Notes under the pieces: generated by a model
Seen by the model: only the letters and a program-made list of their open reading frames with translations
Told to the model about the DNA's origin: nothing
Databases searched by the model: none
Made by a program: the position numbers and the translations under genes
Assembly (NCBI RefSeq): GCF_014649035.1
Contig: NZ_BMSG01000021.1
Location: 1 to 64,000 of the forward strand
Source of the DNA: Streptomyces sindenensis
GTDB taxonomy: Bacteria; Actinomycetota; Actinomycetes; Streptomycetales; Streptomycetaceae
Direction of reading: 5' to 3'
DNA length: 64,000 nucleotides
Shown here: piece after piece, positions 1 to 6,822 of the stretch
Layout: every line of letters starts with the position of its first letter
Numbering within the stretch: the stretch's first letter is position 1

Positions 1-142
1 ACGCCTCACCGAAGACCTCAACCGCGAGTGATCAACGGCTTACCCAACACTTTCTCAGGCCAGCAGAGCTCGGGCCGCCTCCGCGTTCTCGCCAGTGCCC
101 TCGATCTTCGGTGACAACGCTCAACGTTCGATGTCACAGGAC
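1..142. mobile_element. Right-end remnant of an insertion element
   Basis: No complete gene is visible here. A reading frame entering from the left edge stops at position 31 (residues ending LTEDLNRE) and could be the tail of a transposase, but it is too short to identify. Positions 121-142 carry a sequence whose reverse complement, GTCCTGTGACATCGAACGTT, closely matches the ends of the adjacent 149-564 element. That suggests a mobile-element boundary at about 142. The family is not recognised. Confidence 0.35.
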
Positions 143-148
143 AACGAT

Positions 149-564
149 GTCCTGACATCGAAGTTTGAGTGGCCTGGGTCACTCCCCGGCTCTTGAGTGG
201 GTGATGCCTCGTGTGAGATCGAATAGGGCGAAGTGGTGCCCGACGGCGGATGGGCTGACCCAGGTGTCGTATTTGTCGATGAGTTCGTGCCACGCCTGTG
301 CGGCCGTCATGCCGTTCTCGTAGAGGGCGGCGAGTCTGGTGTGGTGATCTTCTGAGATCACGAGGTGTCGGCCGACTGGTGTGCGGTTGAGGAAGCGTGG
401 GCTGAGGATCCGCTTGGCCGCAAGCGACCGCCGAACCTGCACTCCACCCTCGAAGAACCCCAGGTCAAACGCGCCCAGGTCAGGATCTGCGTACGCATCC
501 GCGAGCTGTCCCATCCCGCCACCCCACAGCGCCTCGTGCTGATCAAACTTCGATGACACAGGAC
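149..564. mobile_element. 416-bp element with terminal inverted repeats
   Basis: The left end reads GTCCTGACATCGAAGTTTGA (149-168). The reverse complement of the right end reads GTCCTGTGTCATCGAAGTTT (545-564). The two match apart from a 2-base indel and one mismatch, so they are imperfect inverted repeats facing outward. A third copy lies at 121-142. No target duplication is obvious at the flanks. The size and the lack of a recognisable transposase suggest a MITE-like or internally deleted element. It ends 38 bp before the recA -35 hexamer. Confidence 0.45.
179..514 (-). CDS. Hypothetical protein inside the repeat-bounded element
   Basis: Not recognised. The open frame continues upstream to an ATG at 625, but that extension would run through the right inverted repeat and the recA promoter. 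The ATG at 514 (residues MGQLADAYADPDLG) is therefore more plausible and gives about 111 aa. The C-terminal half (SEDHHTRLAALYENGMTAAQ and onward) looks helical and could hold a helix-turn-helix, as in transposase or recombinase N-termini. No catalytic motif is visible. It may be a transposase fragment, a passenger, or non-coding. Confidence 0.25.
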   Translation of the reverse strand: MGQLADAYADPDLGAFDLGFFEGGVQVRRSLAAKRILSPRFLNRTPVGRHLVISEDHHTRLAALYENGMTAAQAWHELIDKYDTWVSPSAVGHHFALFDLTRGITHSRAGE

Positions 565-601
565 ACTCGTCCACCCGTGCCGCGGCTCCCGCGTGGTGCG
601 C

Positions 602-630
602 TTGACACGGAAATCGAACATCCATTCTGA
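602..630 (+). promoter_or_regulatory. recA promoter with overlapping SOS (LexA) box
   Basis: TTGACA at 602-607 is a perfect -35 hexamer. The imperfect LexA site CGAAC-ATCC-ATTC follows at 615-627 and would cover the spacer and -10 region (around 625-630). The actinobacterial/Bacillus SOS consensus is CGAAC-N4-GTTCG, so only the right half deviates. This fits LexA repression of recA. The distance to the recA start is about 140 bp. Confidence 0.7.
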
Positions 631-767
631 TGGGATTCCGGCCGGGTTTTCCCGGGCCCGGCCGTGGAGTTGTCCACAGGTCGGGAGGACGTCGAGGCCC
701 ATTGTCAGTGGCAGGGGTTAGCGTCTGTGACGTGAAGCGATCGACTCAAGCAAATCGGGTGGAACCC

Positions 768-1886
768 ATGGCAGGAACCGACCGCGAGAAGGCGCTGGAC
801 GCCGCGCTCGCACAGATTGAACGACAGTTCGGCAAGGGCGCGGTGATGCGCCTCGGGGAGCGGCCGAACGAGCCCATTGAGGTCATCCCCACGGGATCGA
901 CCGCCCTCGACGTCGCCCTCGGCGTCGGCGGTCTGCCGCGCGGCCGCGTGGTGGAGGTGTACGGGCCGGAGTCCTCCGGTAAGACGACGCTGACGCTGCA
1001 CGCCGTGGCGAACGCGCAGCGCCAGGGCGGCTCGGTGGCCTTCATCGACGCCGAGCACGCCCTCGACCCGGAGTACGCGAAGAAGCTCGGCGTCGACATC
1101 GACAGCCTCATCCTGTCCCAGCCGGACAACGGTGAGCAGGCGCTGGAGATCACCGACATGCTGGTGCGCTCGGGCGCACTGGACCTGATCGTCATCGACT
1201 CCGTGGCGGCCCTGGTGCCCCGTGCGGAGATCGAGGGCGAGATGGGCGACTCGCACGTGGGCCTCCAGGCCCGGCTGATGAGCCAGGCCCTCCGCAAGAT
1301 CACCAGTGCGCTCAACCAGTCCAAGACCACCGCGATCTTCATCAACCAGCTCCGCGAGAAGATCGGCGTGATGTTCGGCTCTCCGGAGACCACGACCGGT
1401 GGCCGGGCGCTGAAGTTCTACGCCTCGGTGCGCCTCGACATCCGCCGGATCGAGACGCTGAAGGACGGCACCGACGCGGTCGGCAACCGCACCCGCGTCA
1501 AGGTCGTCAAGAACAAGGTCGCCCCGCCGTTCAAGCAGGCTGAGTTCGACATCCTCTACGGCCAGGGCATCAGCCGCGAGGGCGGTCTGATCGACATGGG
1601 CGTGGAGCACGGCTTCGTCCGCAAGGCCGGCGCCTGGTACACGTACGAGGGCGACCAGCTCGGCCAGGGCAAGGAGAACGCCCGCAACTTCCTCAAGGAC
1701 AACCCCGACCTCGCCAACGAGATCGAGAAGAAGATCCTGGAGAAGCTGGGTGTCGGCGTCCGCCCGGACGCCGCCGCGGGCGAGCCCGGCGCAGACGCGG
1801 CACCGGCGGCCGACACGGCGGCGAAGCCCGCGACCACCGCGACCACCAAGGCCAAGCCGGCCAAGACCGCGGCGGCCAAGAGCTAG
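768..1886 (+). CDS. recA: Recombinase RecA
   Basis: 372 aa ATP-dependent strand-exchange protein that also stimulates LexA self-cleavage. The Walker A motif GPESSGKT lies at about residues 66-73. Strand-exchange core motifs such as MGDSHVGLQARLMSQALRK and INQLREKIGVMFGSPE are intact. The C-terminus carries the Ala/Lys-rich tail typical of Streptomyces RecA (AAKPATTATTKAKPAKTAAAKS). The ATG at 768 (MAGTDREKALDAAL) is chosen because homologues begin there; the frame is open further upstream but crosses the promoter. The SOS box at 615-627 makes DNA-damage induction likely. recX starts 3 bp after the stop codon, so the two are almost certainly co-transcribed. Confidence 0.97.
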   Translation: MAGTDREKALDAALAQIERQFGKGAVMRLGERPNEPIEVIPTGSTALDVALGVGGLPRGRVVEVYGPESSGKTTLTLHAVANAQRQGGSVAFIDAEHALDPEYAKKLGVDIDSLILSQPDNGEQALEITDMLVRSGALDLIVIDSVAALVPRAEIEGEMGDSHVGLQARLMSQALRKITSALNQSKTTAIFINQLREKIGVMFGSPETTTGGRALKFYASVRLDIRRIETLKDGTDAVGNRTRVKVVKNKVAPPFKQAEFDILYGQGISREGGLIDMGVEHGFVRKAGAWYTYEGDQLGQGKENARNFLKDNPDLANEIEKKILEKLGVGVRPDAAAGEPGADAAPAADTAAKPATTATTKAKPAKTAAAKS

Positions 1887-1889
1887 ACC

Positions 1890-2642
1890 GTGACACGTCG
1901 TACGGAGTGGCCGGACACCCCCGCCGAGCCCAGCGGCGGTGCCGGATCCGATGACGGGGCCGTCGACGCGTCCGCTGCCGCGCGGGGGGCGGCAGCGGAC
2001 GACGTCGGAATGCGGTCCGGGCGCCGGTCACGCGGTGGAGCGGGCGCCGGGAGCGGATTCGGCGAGGGAGCGGGCCGCCGTGCCCGTTCCGGCACCAGAA
2101 GCAGCGGCTCCCCTTCCTCGTCGAGGGCCGAGAAGGGGGAGCCGCGTGACCCGGTCGAGCAGGCGCGCAACATCTGTCTGCGACTGCTCACCGGGACACC
2201 GCGGACGCGCAAACAGCTCGCGGACGCCCTGCGCAAGCGGGAGATCCCGGACGAGGCGGCCGAAGAGGTGCTCGCGCGCTTCGAGGACGTCGGGCTGATC
2301 GACGACGCGGCGTTCGCCGGGGCATGGGTGGAGTCCCGGCACCACGGCCGGGGGCTCGCGCGCCGCGCCCTCGTCCGTGAACTGCGGACGAAGGGCGTGG
2401 ACTCCGCCGTGATCGACGAGGCGGTCGGGCAGCTCGACTCGGACCAGGAGGAGGAGACGGCGCGCGAGCTCGTGGCCCGCAAGCTCCGCTCCACTCGGGG
2501 GCTGGACCGGGACAAGCGGCTGCGCCGCCTGGCGGGGATGCTCGCACGCAAGGGATACGGGGAGGGCATGGCCCTGCGGGTGGTGCGTCAGGCGCTGGAA
2601 GAGGAGGGCGAGGACACGGAAGGCCTGGACGAGCCTTTCTGA
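1890..2642 (+). CDS. recX: Regulatory protein RecX
   Basis: 250 aa modulator that binds RecA filaments and limits RecA activity. The N-terminal ~85 residues are a low-complexity Gly/Ser/Arg-rich extension common in actinobacterial RecX. The conserved three-helix repeats follow: RNICLRLLTGTPRTRKQLAD, then GLIDDAAFAGAWVESRHHGR with RGLARRALVRELRTKGV, then RLAGMLARKGYGEGMALRVV. GTG start at 1890, 3 bp downstream of recA, indicates an operon with recA and shared SOS control. The acidic C-terminus (EEEGEDTEGLDEPF) is usual. Only the exact start is uncertain. Confidence 0.93.
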   Translation: MTRRTEWPDTPAEPSGGAGSDDGAVDASAAARGAAADDVGMRSGRRSRGGAGAGSGFGEGAGRRARSGTRSSGSPSSSRAEKGEPRDPVEQARNICLRLLTGTPRTRKQLADALRKREIPDEAAEEVLARFEDVGLIDDAAFAGAWVESRHHGRGLARRALVRELRTKGVDSAVIDEAVGQLDSDQEEETARELVARKLRSTRGLDRDKRLRRLAGMLARKGYGEGMALRVVRQALEEEGEDTEGLDEPF

Positions 2643-2757
2643 TACCGATCCCTTGACGTGATCCCTGACGCTTGACGCGATGCCCCGACGTGAGTCCCCC
2701 ACCAATCCTCTGGCGTGAGTCCTTGTCGGAGTCTTGAAGCGGGCCCTTGTCCCGTGG

Positions 2758-3402
2758 CTACTGTCCGGCCAAGGAAGCGCGGCGGATGGTGGCGTCCAGG
2801 AGGGCCAGGGCATCGGCGGCGGTGCGGCCGGCATGGCGGTTCCAGGGGCCGATCAGCCCTGACCACCCTTGTGCGCGCAGCTCCGTGATCAGCCAGGCGC
2901 CGGCCCGGTCCACGGTGTCGAGGGAGCCGTAGCCGAGGCGGTGCGCGGAGATCATGGCGCCGCAGACACAGCGTGCGCCACGGGCGTTCCGCAGCCGGTA
3001 GGGGGTGTTCTGCCAGCCCCACTCGGCCAGGATCTGCCGTGCGTAGCCGAGATGGGCCGAGGGACGCAGGTCGCTCTGCCCGACCCGCCGCCAGAAGTGG
3101 ACGCGGTCGGGCAGCATCGCACCCAGCCGTCCGGGCAGCGGGCGCTGGTGCGGCGGCGGCGCGGGCAGGGACCGCACCGTGTCGTCGATCAGTCGGTCCA
3201 CGGGGACGGACAACAGGCTCCGCCAGTCGGAGGGCCGTGCGGGTACGGGGGTGAGTACGGGGGCCGGCGCCGACTCGGGGGCGCTGTGTTCCCAGCCCGT
3301 GCTGTGCTCCCAGCCCGAGACGATCTGCTGCCATGCCTGGGTGTCGTGCAGCCGGGCTGCCTGGCCGTCGAGCTGGTCGGGGGTGAGGACAGTGGTCGTC
3401 AT
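2758..3402 (-). CDS. DUF6197-like hypothetical protein
   Basis: 214 aa. The C-terminal ~110 residues (YARQILAEWGWQNTPYRLRN, RCVCGAMISAHRLGYG, IGPWNRHAGRTAADALALLD) match the pattern of small DUF6197-type proteins from actinobacteria and their phages, recognised from memory. The function of that family is unknown. The N-terminal ~80 residues are Pro/Ser-rich. There is no signal peptide or membrane segment. The ATG at 3402 is preceded by GGAGA. It is convergent with recX, and about 115 bp without a gene separates the stop codons. The conserved Cys pair (CVC) could bind metal, but that is speculation. Confidence 0.6.
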   Translation of the reverse strand: MTTTVLTPDQLDGQAARLHDTQAWQQIVSGWEHSTGWEHSAPESAPAPVLTPVPARPSDWRSLLSVPVDRLIDDTVRSLPAPPPHQRPLPGRLGAMLPDRVHFWRRVGQSDLRPSAHLGYARQILAEWGWQNTPYRLRNARGARCVCGAMISAHRLGYGSLDTVDRAGAWLITELRAQGWSGLIGPWNRHAGRTAADALALLDATIRRASLAGQ

Positions 3403-3579
3403 ATGCGCTCATCTCCGTACATTTCGGTCCTCTGTGTGAGGCGAATGTCGGTCACGCGCGGCGATTGCTCCAGTGGAACGTGGCGTTCGGGTGCGGCAGC
3501 GCAGAGCCGGCGCCCGGTATCTGAGGTCAAGTGCCGGGCACCGGGGGGAGGCACCAGATCGTGGGTACGAGGGCGGGCG
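3403..3579. other. Intergenic region, nothing distinctive
   Basis: This is the stretch between the start of the DUF6197-like gene and the end of the rhodanese gene, both on the minus strand. It should hold the DUF6197 gene promoter and the terminator of the rhodanese operon. I see no convincing hairpin or -10/-35 pair. Confidence 0.5.
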
Positions 3580-3993
3580 TCAGGCGGAGCCGACCGGGAG
3601 CCCCGCCGCGCGCCAGGCCTGGAAGCCGCCGATCAGATCGGTGGCCCGATGCAGTCCCAGCAGCCGCAGTGAGGCGACCGCGAGGCTGGAGGCGTATCCC
3701 TCGTTGCAGATGACGACGATCTGGAGGTCATGGCCGACCGCCTCGGGTGCGCGGTGACTGCCCTGCGGGTCGAGCCGCCACTCCAGCTCGTTGCGTTCGA
3801 CGACCAGCGCACCGGGGATCAGTCCGTCCCGGTCGCGAAGTGCCGCGTACCGGATGTCCACCAGCAGCGCCCCGCCTTCCGCCGCAGCGGCGGCGGCGAG
3901 CGGGTCGATCCGGTCGTAGCCGGCCCTGACCCGCTCCAGCAGCTCGTCGATCCCCACCGGGCCAGGGGTGCCCGTGCTGGGGTTCTCGCTCAC
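3580..3993 (-). CDS. Rhodanese-like domain sulfurtransferase
   Basis: 137 aa single-domain rhodanese, a family that transfers sulfane sulfur through a persulfide on an active-site cysteine. The catalytic loop is CNEGYAS within VVICNEGYASSLAVASLRLL. Upstream, LLVDIRYAALRDRDGLIPGA matches the N-terminal rhodanese signature, and GGFQAWRAAGLPV is the typical C-terminal motif. The GTG start at 3993 overlaps the TGA of the cysteine dioxygenase gene (GTGA), implying translational coupling. Pairing with cysteine dioxygenase places it in cysteine and sulfane-sulfur disposal. It is probably under the same cysteine-responsive leader. Confidence 0.88.
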   Translation of the reverse strand: MSENPSTGTPGPVGIDELLERVRAGYDRIDPLAAAAAAEGGALLVDIRYAALRDRDGLIPGALVVERNELEWRLDPQGSHRAPEAVGHDLQIVVICNEGYASSLAVASLRLLGLHRATDLIGGFQAWRAAGLPVGSA

Positions 3994-4607
3994 TGCCAGT
4001 CCTCGGGGCTCTCGGTCTGCTCCAGCCGGAGCACGGCACCGGTGCGGCTGAACCGGCGGATCCGCGGCAGCGGCGGGTAGTAGGCGTGGACGGAGATCGC
4101 GTGCGCGTCCTCGGACTCGTTGAGCACTTCGTGGACGTGGTTCCGGCCGAAGGCCCGCCCCTGACCGGTCGCCAGTTCCCTCGACCGGTCCACCCCGTCC
4201 GTCAGCTCCAGCGTCTTCCAGCCGTCGGTGGGCAGCCGCACGACGAGCGAGTGCTCCCTGAGGGCACCGGCCGCCGTCGTGAACGCGCCGATCGAGTCGG
4301 CGTGATCGTGCCAGCCCGTACCGGTGCCGGGCGGCCAGCCGATCAGCCACGACTCGCTGCCGCCCGGTCCGTCGAGCCGGATCCAGGTCCGGCCCTCCGG
4401 ATCGAGGGGCAACGAGGCGATGAGCGCCTCGTCCCGGGCGGTGCGGCGGACGAACTCCAGCAGCTCCCCGCTCGTCGGCGAGGCCCCGGAAGCGGAGGTA
4501 GAGGAGGCAGCGGAGACGGGGGAGGCAGAGGAGGCAGCAGAGGAAACAGGGGAAGGAGGAGGAGACACCGAGCCGGCCGTGGCCACGGCGGAGTGAGCGG
4601 AAGACAC
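3990..4607 (-). CDS. Cysteine dioxygenase family protein
   Basis: 205 aa cupin-fold non-haem iron enzyme expected to oxidise L-cysteine to cysteine sulfinate. Iron-ligand histidines are visible in TGWHDHADSIGAF (HxH) and in FGRNHVHEVLNES and AISVHAYYPPL. The GTG start at 4607 has AGGA about 8 nt upstream. The open frame continues upstream, but that would run through the hairpin. The first ~35 residues are Ala/Ser-rich, low complexity and probably disordered. It is co-transcribed with the overlapping rhodanese gene and lies about 75 bp after a short ORF ending CVCRPSC, consistent with cysteine-dependent control. Confidence 0.87.
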   Translation of the reverse strand: MSSAHSAVATAGSVSPPPSPVSSAASSASPVSAASSTSASGASPTSGELLEFVRRTARDEALIASLPLDPEGRTWIRLDGPGGSESWLIGWPPGTGTGWHDHADSIGAFTTAAGALREHSLVVRLPTDGWKTLELTDGVDRSRELATGQGRAFGRNHVHEVLNESEDAHAISVHAYYPPLPRIRRFSRTGAVLRLEQTESPEDWQ

Positions 4608-4637
4608 GAGGACCGTCCTGAGAGTTCGCGCGGGACC

Positions 4638-4666
4638 CCGGCCGTGCGGAGAGCGGCACGGACCGG
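4638..4666 (-). promoter_or_regulatory. Hairpin between leader ORF and cysteine dioxygenase
   Basis: Read on the plus strand, CCGGCCGTGC (4638-4647), an 8-nt loop, then GCACGG (4656-4661), one bulged A, and CCGG (4663-4666). This gives a 10-bp stem with one bulge. It lies between the stop codon of the Cys-rich leader ORF and the ribosome-binding site of the dioxygenase gene. That is where an attenuator or a sequestering stem would act. There is no U-tract, so a Rho-type or translational mechanism is as likely as intrinsic termination. Confidence 0.55.
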
Positions 4667-4680
4667 CATAGGGAGGCGAT

Positions 4681-4767
4681 TCAGCAGGACGGGCGACACA
4701 CGCAGCCCGCGTAACGGACGAGGTCCATATGGACCCTCCGCCACAGGCGCACATCGGTGTCGGTCAT
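4681..4767 (-). CDS. Cys-rich leader peptide (putative cysteine attenuator)
   Basis: A 28-codon frame, MTDTDVRLWRRVH followed by MDLVRYAGCVCRPSC and TGA. Three of the last seven codons are Cys, and the last sense codon is Cys. Two starts are possible. ATG 4767 lies about 7 nt after a -10 hexamer, so translation could be leaderless. ATG 4728 has a strong GGAGGG site 5 nt upstream and gives the 15-aa form. Cys-rich leaderless ORFs acting as cysteine-responsive attenuators are established in mycobacteria. The position ahead of cysteine dioxygenase suggests the same role here. Confidence 0.7.
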   Translation of the reverse strand: MTDTDVRLWRRVHMDLVRYAGCVCRPSC

Positions 4768-4774
4768 GATCTGG

Positions 4775-4803
4775 AGTACACCACGCGTGCCCGTGACGGT
4801 CAA
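4775..4803 (-). promoter_or_regulatory. Promoter of the cysteine dioxygenase operon
   Basis: On the minus strand, TTGACC (4803-4798) is separated by 17 bp from TGTACT (4780-4775), a good HrdB-type pair. The ATG at 4767 would be close to the transcription start, making the leader ORF leaderless. The 14-bp repeat array begins about 22 bp upstream of the -35 hexamer. Confidence 0.6.
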
Positions 4804-4825
4804 TGTTCGTCCGCGTTCGTCCGCC

Positions 4826-4881
4826 ACGGACGCACATGTACGGACGCACATGTACGGACGCACACGTACGGACGCACATGT
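4826..4881. repeat. 14-bp tandem repeat array upstream of the cysteine promoter
   Basis: Four head-to-tail copies of ACGGACGCACATGT at 4826-4839, 4840-4853, 4854-4867 (one change, ACACGT) and 4868-4881. Each contains the palindrome ACATGT except the third. The array lies between the stop codon of the upstream monooxygenase and the -35 of the leader/dioxygenase promoter. It may be a regulator-binding array or simple slippage. Confidence 0.8.
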
Positions 4882-4903
4882 ACGACGGACGACGGACCAC
4901 CGG

Positions 4904-6646
4904 TCAGCGGTGCCCGGCGGTCCCGTCGGCATGGACCCGCGTCCGGGCCCCCTTCTCGTCGCTGCTCTCCCGGCTCTCCCGGCTCTCCCGGCTCTCCCGG
5001 TTCTTCCGGCTCTCGCTCTCCTCGTCCTCCGCTTCCGCGCGCTCCCGCCCAGCACGCGGCGCACCGCCCAGCGCCGCCTGGGCCGCGGTGAACAGCTCCG
5101 CCGGCCGTACGCCGCCGAAGGCCGCCACCAGATGCCCGTCCGGCCGGACCAGCAGCACGGTGTGGGCCGAGGCTCCCGGATAGCTCTCGGTGACCAGCAG
5201 TTCCGTCGTACCGGGGAGCGCCGCCACGGCGTCCGTGAGGCGGGGCATGACGCCCGCCGTCTGCCAGTGCCGCCGGTCCCAGACGCCGGTCCCCGGCGCG
5301 ACCAGGATCACCAGCGGATGCCCCTGCCCGAGCCGCTCCCGCAGCCGTGTCGTCGTTCCGTCCGGCGCGGTCACCGTCACATCCACGACCGGCGCACCGG
5401 GGGGCGTACCAACAACGGTGTGCGCCTCTGCGTGCGGAGGTGAAAGGGGGGAGTGCGAGTACGAAGGGGGCGCACCCAGTGCCCCGCGGCCCAGATGTCC
5501 GTCGGCGAGCAGGGTGTCGTGACCGCGTGCGGCGCCCGGGACCAGCGTCCGCAGACCGCCTCCGCCGCGCAGTATCGGCAGCGACTGATCGGCGGCGCGC
5601 AACCGGGCGGCCACTGCGGCCCGCCGCTCCGCCTGGTAGCTGTCGAGGAGCTGCTCGGCCGGGCCGTGGTGCCAGGCGTGGGCCAGCTTCCAGGCCAGGT
5701 TCTCGGCGTCCCGGATGCCCTCGTCGAGCCCTTGTGTGCCCAGCGCCCCCAGGAGGTGCGCCGCGTCTCCCGCCAGGAAGGCGCGCTGCCTGCGCCAGCG
5801 CCGGGCGAGCCGGTGGTGGAGCGTGTGGACGCCGGTGTCCAGCAGTTCGTACGGAGGGGTCTCGCCGCACCAGCCGGCCAGCGTGTCCCGGATCCGGGTG
5901 ATCACCGCTTCCGGGGTGACCAGTTCGCCGCGTGGCGGCAGCAGCCAGTCCAGCCGCCAGACGCCGTTCGGCAGCGGTCGGGCGGAGACCTCCTCACCGC
6001 CGGTCCGCCACGGCGGCTGCCGGTGCGACACGGCCTGGCCGGGCCAGGGCAGTTCGGCCCGGAGCGCGGCGACGGCATGCCGCTCCACCGCCGTACGACC
6101 GGGAAAGCGGATGTCGAGCAGCTTGCGCACGGTCGACCGGGCGCCGTCGCAGCCGACCAGATAACTCCCGCGCCACCAGGTCGACCCCGGCTCCCTGGTG
6201 TGCACGGTGATGCCGTCGCGGTCCTGCTCCAGGGTGTCGATCCGGCTCAGCGGCACCAGCCGGACCAGCGGTTCCTTGTCCACCGCCGCACGCAGCGCGG
6301 CGCTCAGCTCGTGCTGCGGCAGGTGCAGCGGTGCGGGGACGAGCCCGGGGAGCGGCTCGCCGCCCTCGTCCGGCCGGCCCCCGCGCAGCGGCATCTCCCG
6401 GACCAGCTGCTTCCGGCGCATCGAACGCCAGCCCGTCCAGCGCAGCCCGACCCGGTCCAGCTCCCGGCAGCCGAGGCGGCCCACCAGGTCGGCGGTGTCC
6501 TCGCGCAGCACGACCGTGCGGGCGGGCCGGGGCTCCTCCGCGCCGGGGCCCTCGTCGAGGAGGACCGACGGGACGCCCTGGGCGGCGAGGGCCAGCGACA
6601 GCGTCAGGCCGACGGGCCCGGCGCCGACGACGATCACCGGGTCCAC
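4904..6646 (-). CDS. FAD-dependent aromatic monooxygenase (PHBH/UbiH-MhpA type)
   Basis: 580 aa flavoprotein hydroxylase using NAD(P)H and O2. The N-terminal dinucleotide motif is VVGAGPVGLTLSLALAAQG. The DG motif is YLVGCDGARSTVRKLL and the FAD ribityl motif is FLAGDAAHLLGALGTQGLDE, near residues 275-300. The C-terminal ~150 residues (LLVRPDGHLVAAFGG) resemble the thioredoxin-like domain of phenol hydroxylase relatives. The GTG at 6646 has GGAGGG 8 nt upstream; upstream reading would invade intergenic sequence. The C-terminus carries an RES tripeptide repeat encoded by a 9-bp tandem repeat. The substrate cannot be inferred. It is monocistronic, between gluD and the cysteine operon. Confidence 0.85.
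   Translation of the reverse strand: MDPVIVVGAGPVGLTLSLALAAQGVPSVLLDEGPGAEEPRPARTVVLREDTADLVGRLGCRELDRVGLRWTGWRSMRRKQLVREMPLRGGRPDEGGEPLPGLVPAPLHLPQHELSAALRAAVDKEPLVRLVPLSRIDTLEQDRDGITVHTREPGSTWWRGSYLVGCDGARSTVRKLLDIRFPGRTAVERHAVAALRAELPWPGQAVSHRQPPWRTGGEEVSARPLPNGVWRLDWLLPPRGELVTPEAVITRIRDTLAGWCGETPPYELLDTGVHTLHHRLARRWRRQRAFLAGDAAHLLGALGTQGLDEGIRDAENLAWKLAHAWHHGPAEQLLDSYQAERRAAVAARLRAADQSLPILRGGGGLRTLVPGAARGHDTLLADGHLGRGALGAPPSYSHSPLSPPHAEAHTVVGTPPGAPVVDVTVTAPDGTTTRLRERLGQGHPLVILVAPGTGVWDRRHWQTAGVMPRLTDAVAALPGTTELLVTESYPGASAHTVLLVRPDGHLVAAFGGVRPAELFTAAQAALGGAPRAGRERAEAEDEESESRKNRESRESRESRESSDEKGARTRVHADGTAGHR
4965..5009. repeat. 9-bp tandem repeat in the monooxygenase C-terminus
   Basis: Four perfect copies of CTCTCCCGG (4965-5000) and a diverged fifth (5001-5009). 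On the minus strand it encodes the in-frame tripeptide repeat RES near the end of the monooxygenase. Copy-number change would stay in frame, so this is a tolerated length-variable tail. Confidence 0.8.
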
Positions 6647-6822
6647 AGCGCGTACCCTCCGGCCCTGACGGTCATGCGGAACGTGGCAGAGGTAGCCGGG
6701 TGCGTGATCACAGAACGTATGCAACCCACTGGTGGTACGTGCGTCAAGTGACCGAGGCAGCGACGCGTGCGCCGCTGCCTCGAATGCTCCTGCCGGGAGG
6801 GGCCCGGAAGGCCCCGGGGAGG
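6647..6822. other. Intergenic region downstream of gluD, weak hairpin
   Basis: About 175 bp between the start of the monooxygenase gene and the end of gluD. A short stem GGGGCC/GGCCCC (6799-6804 with 6810-6815) just after the gluD stop may terminate the glu operon. On the minus strand TTGACG near 6749-6744 is a candidate -35 for the monooxygenase, without a convincing -10. Confidence 0.4.

Noticed and set aside
2643..2757. Short ORF between recX and the DUF6197-like gene
   Set aside because: The GACGTGA-rich repeats in 2654-2720 give no ribosome-binding site or conserved coding pattern. It reads as a convergent intergenic segment.
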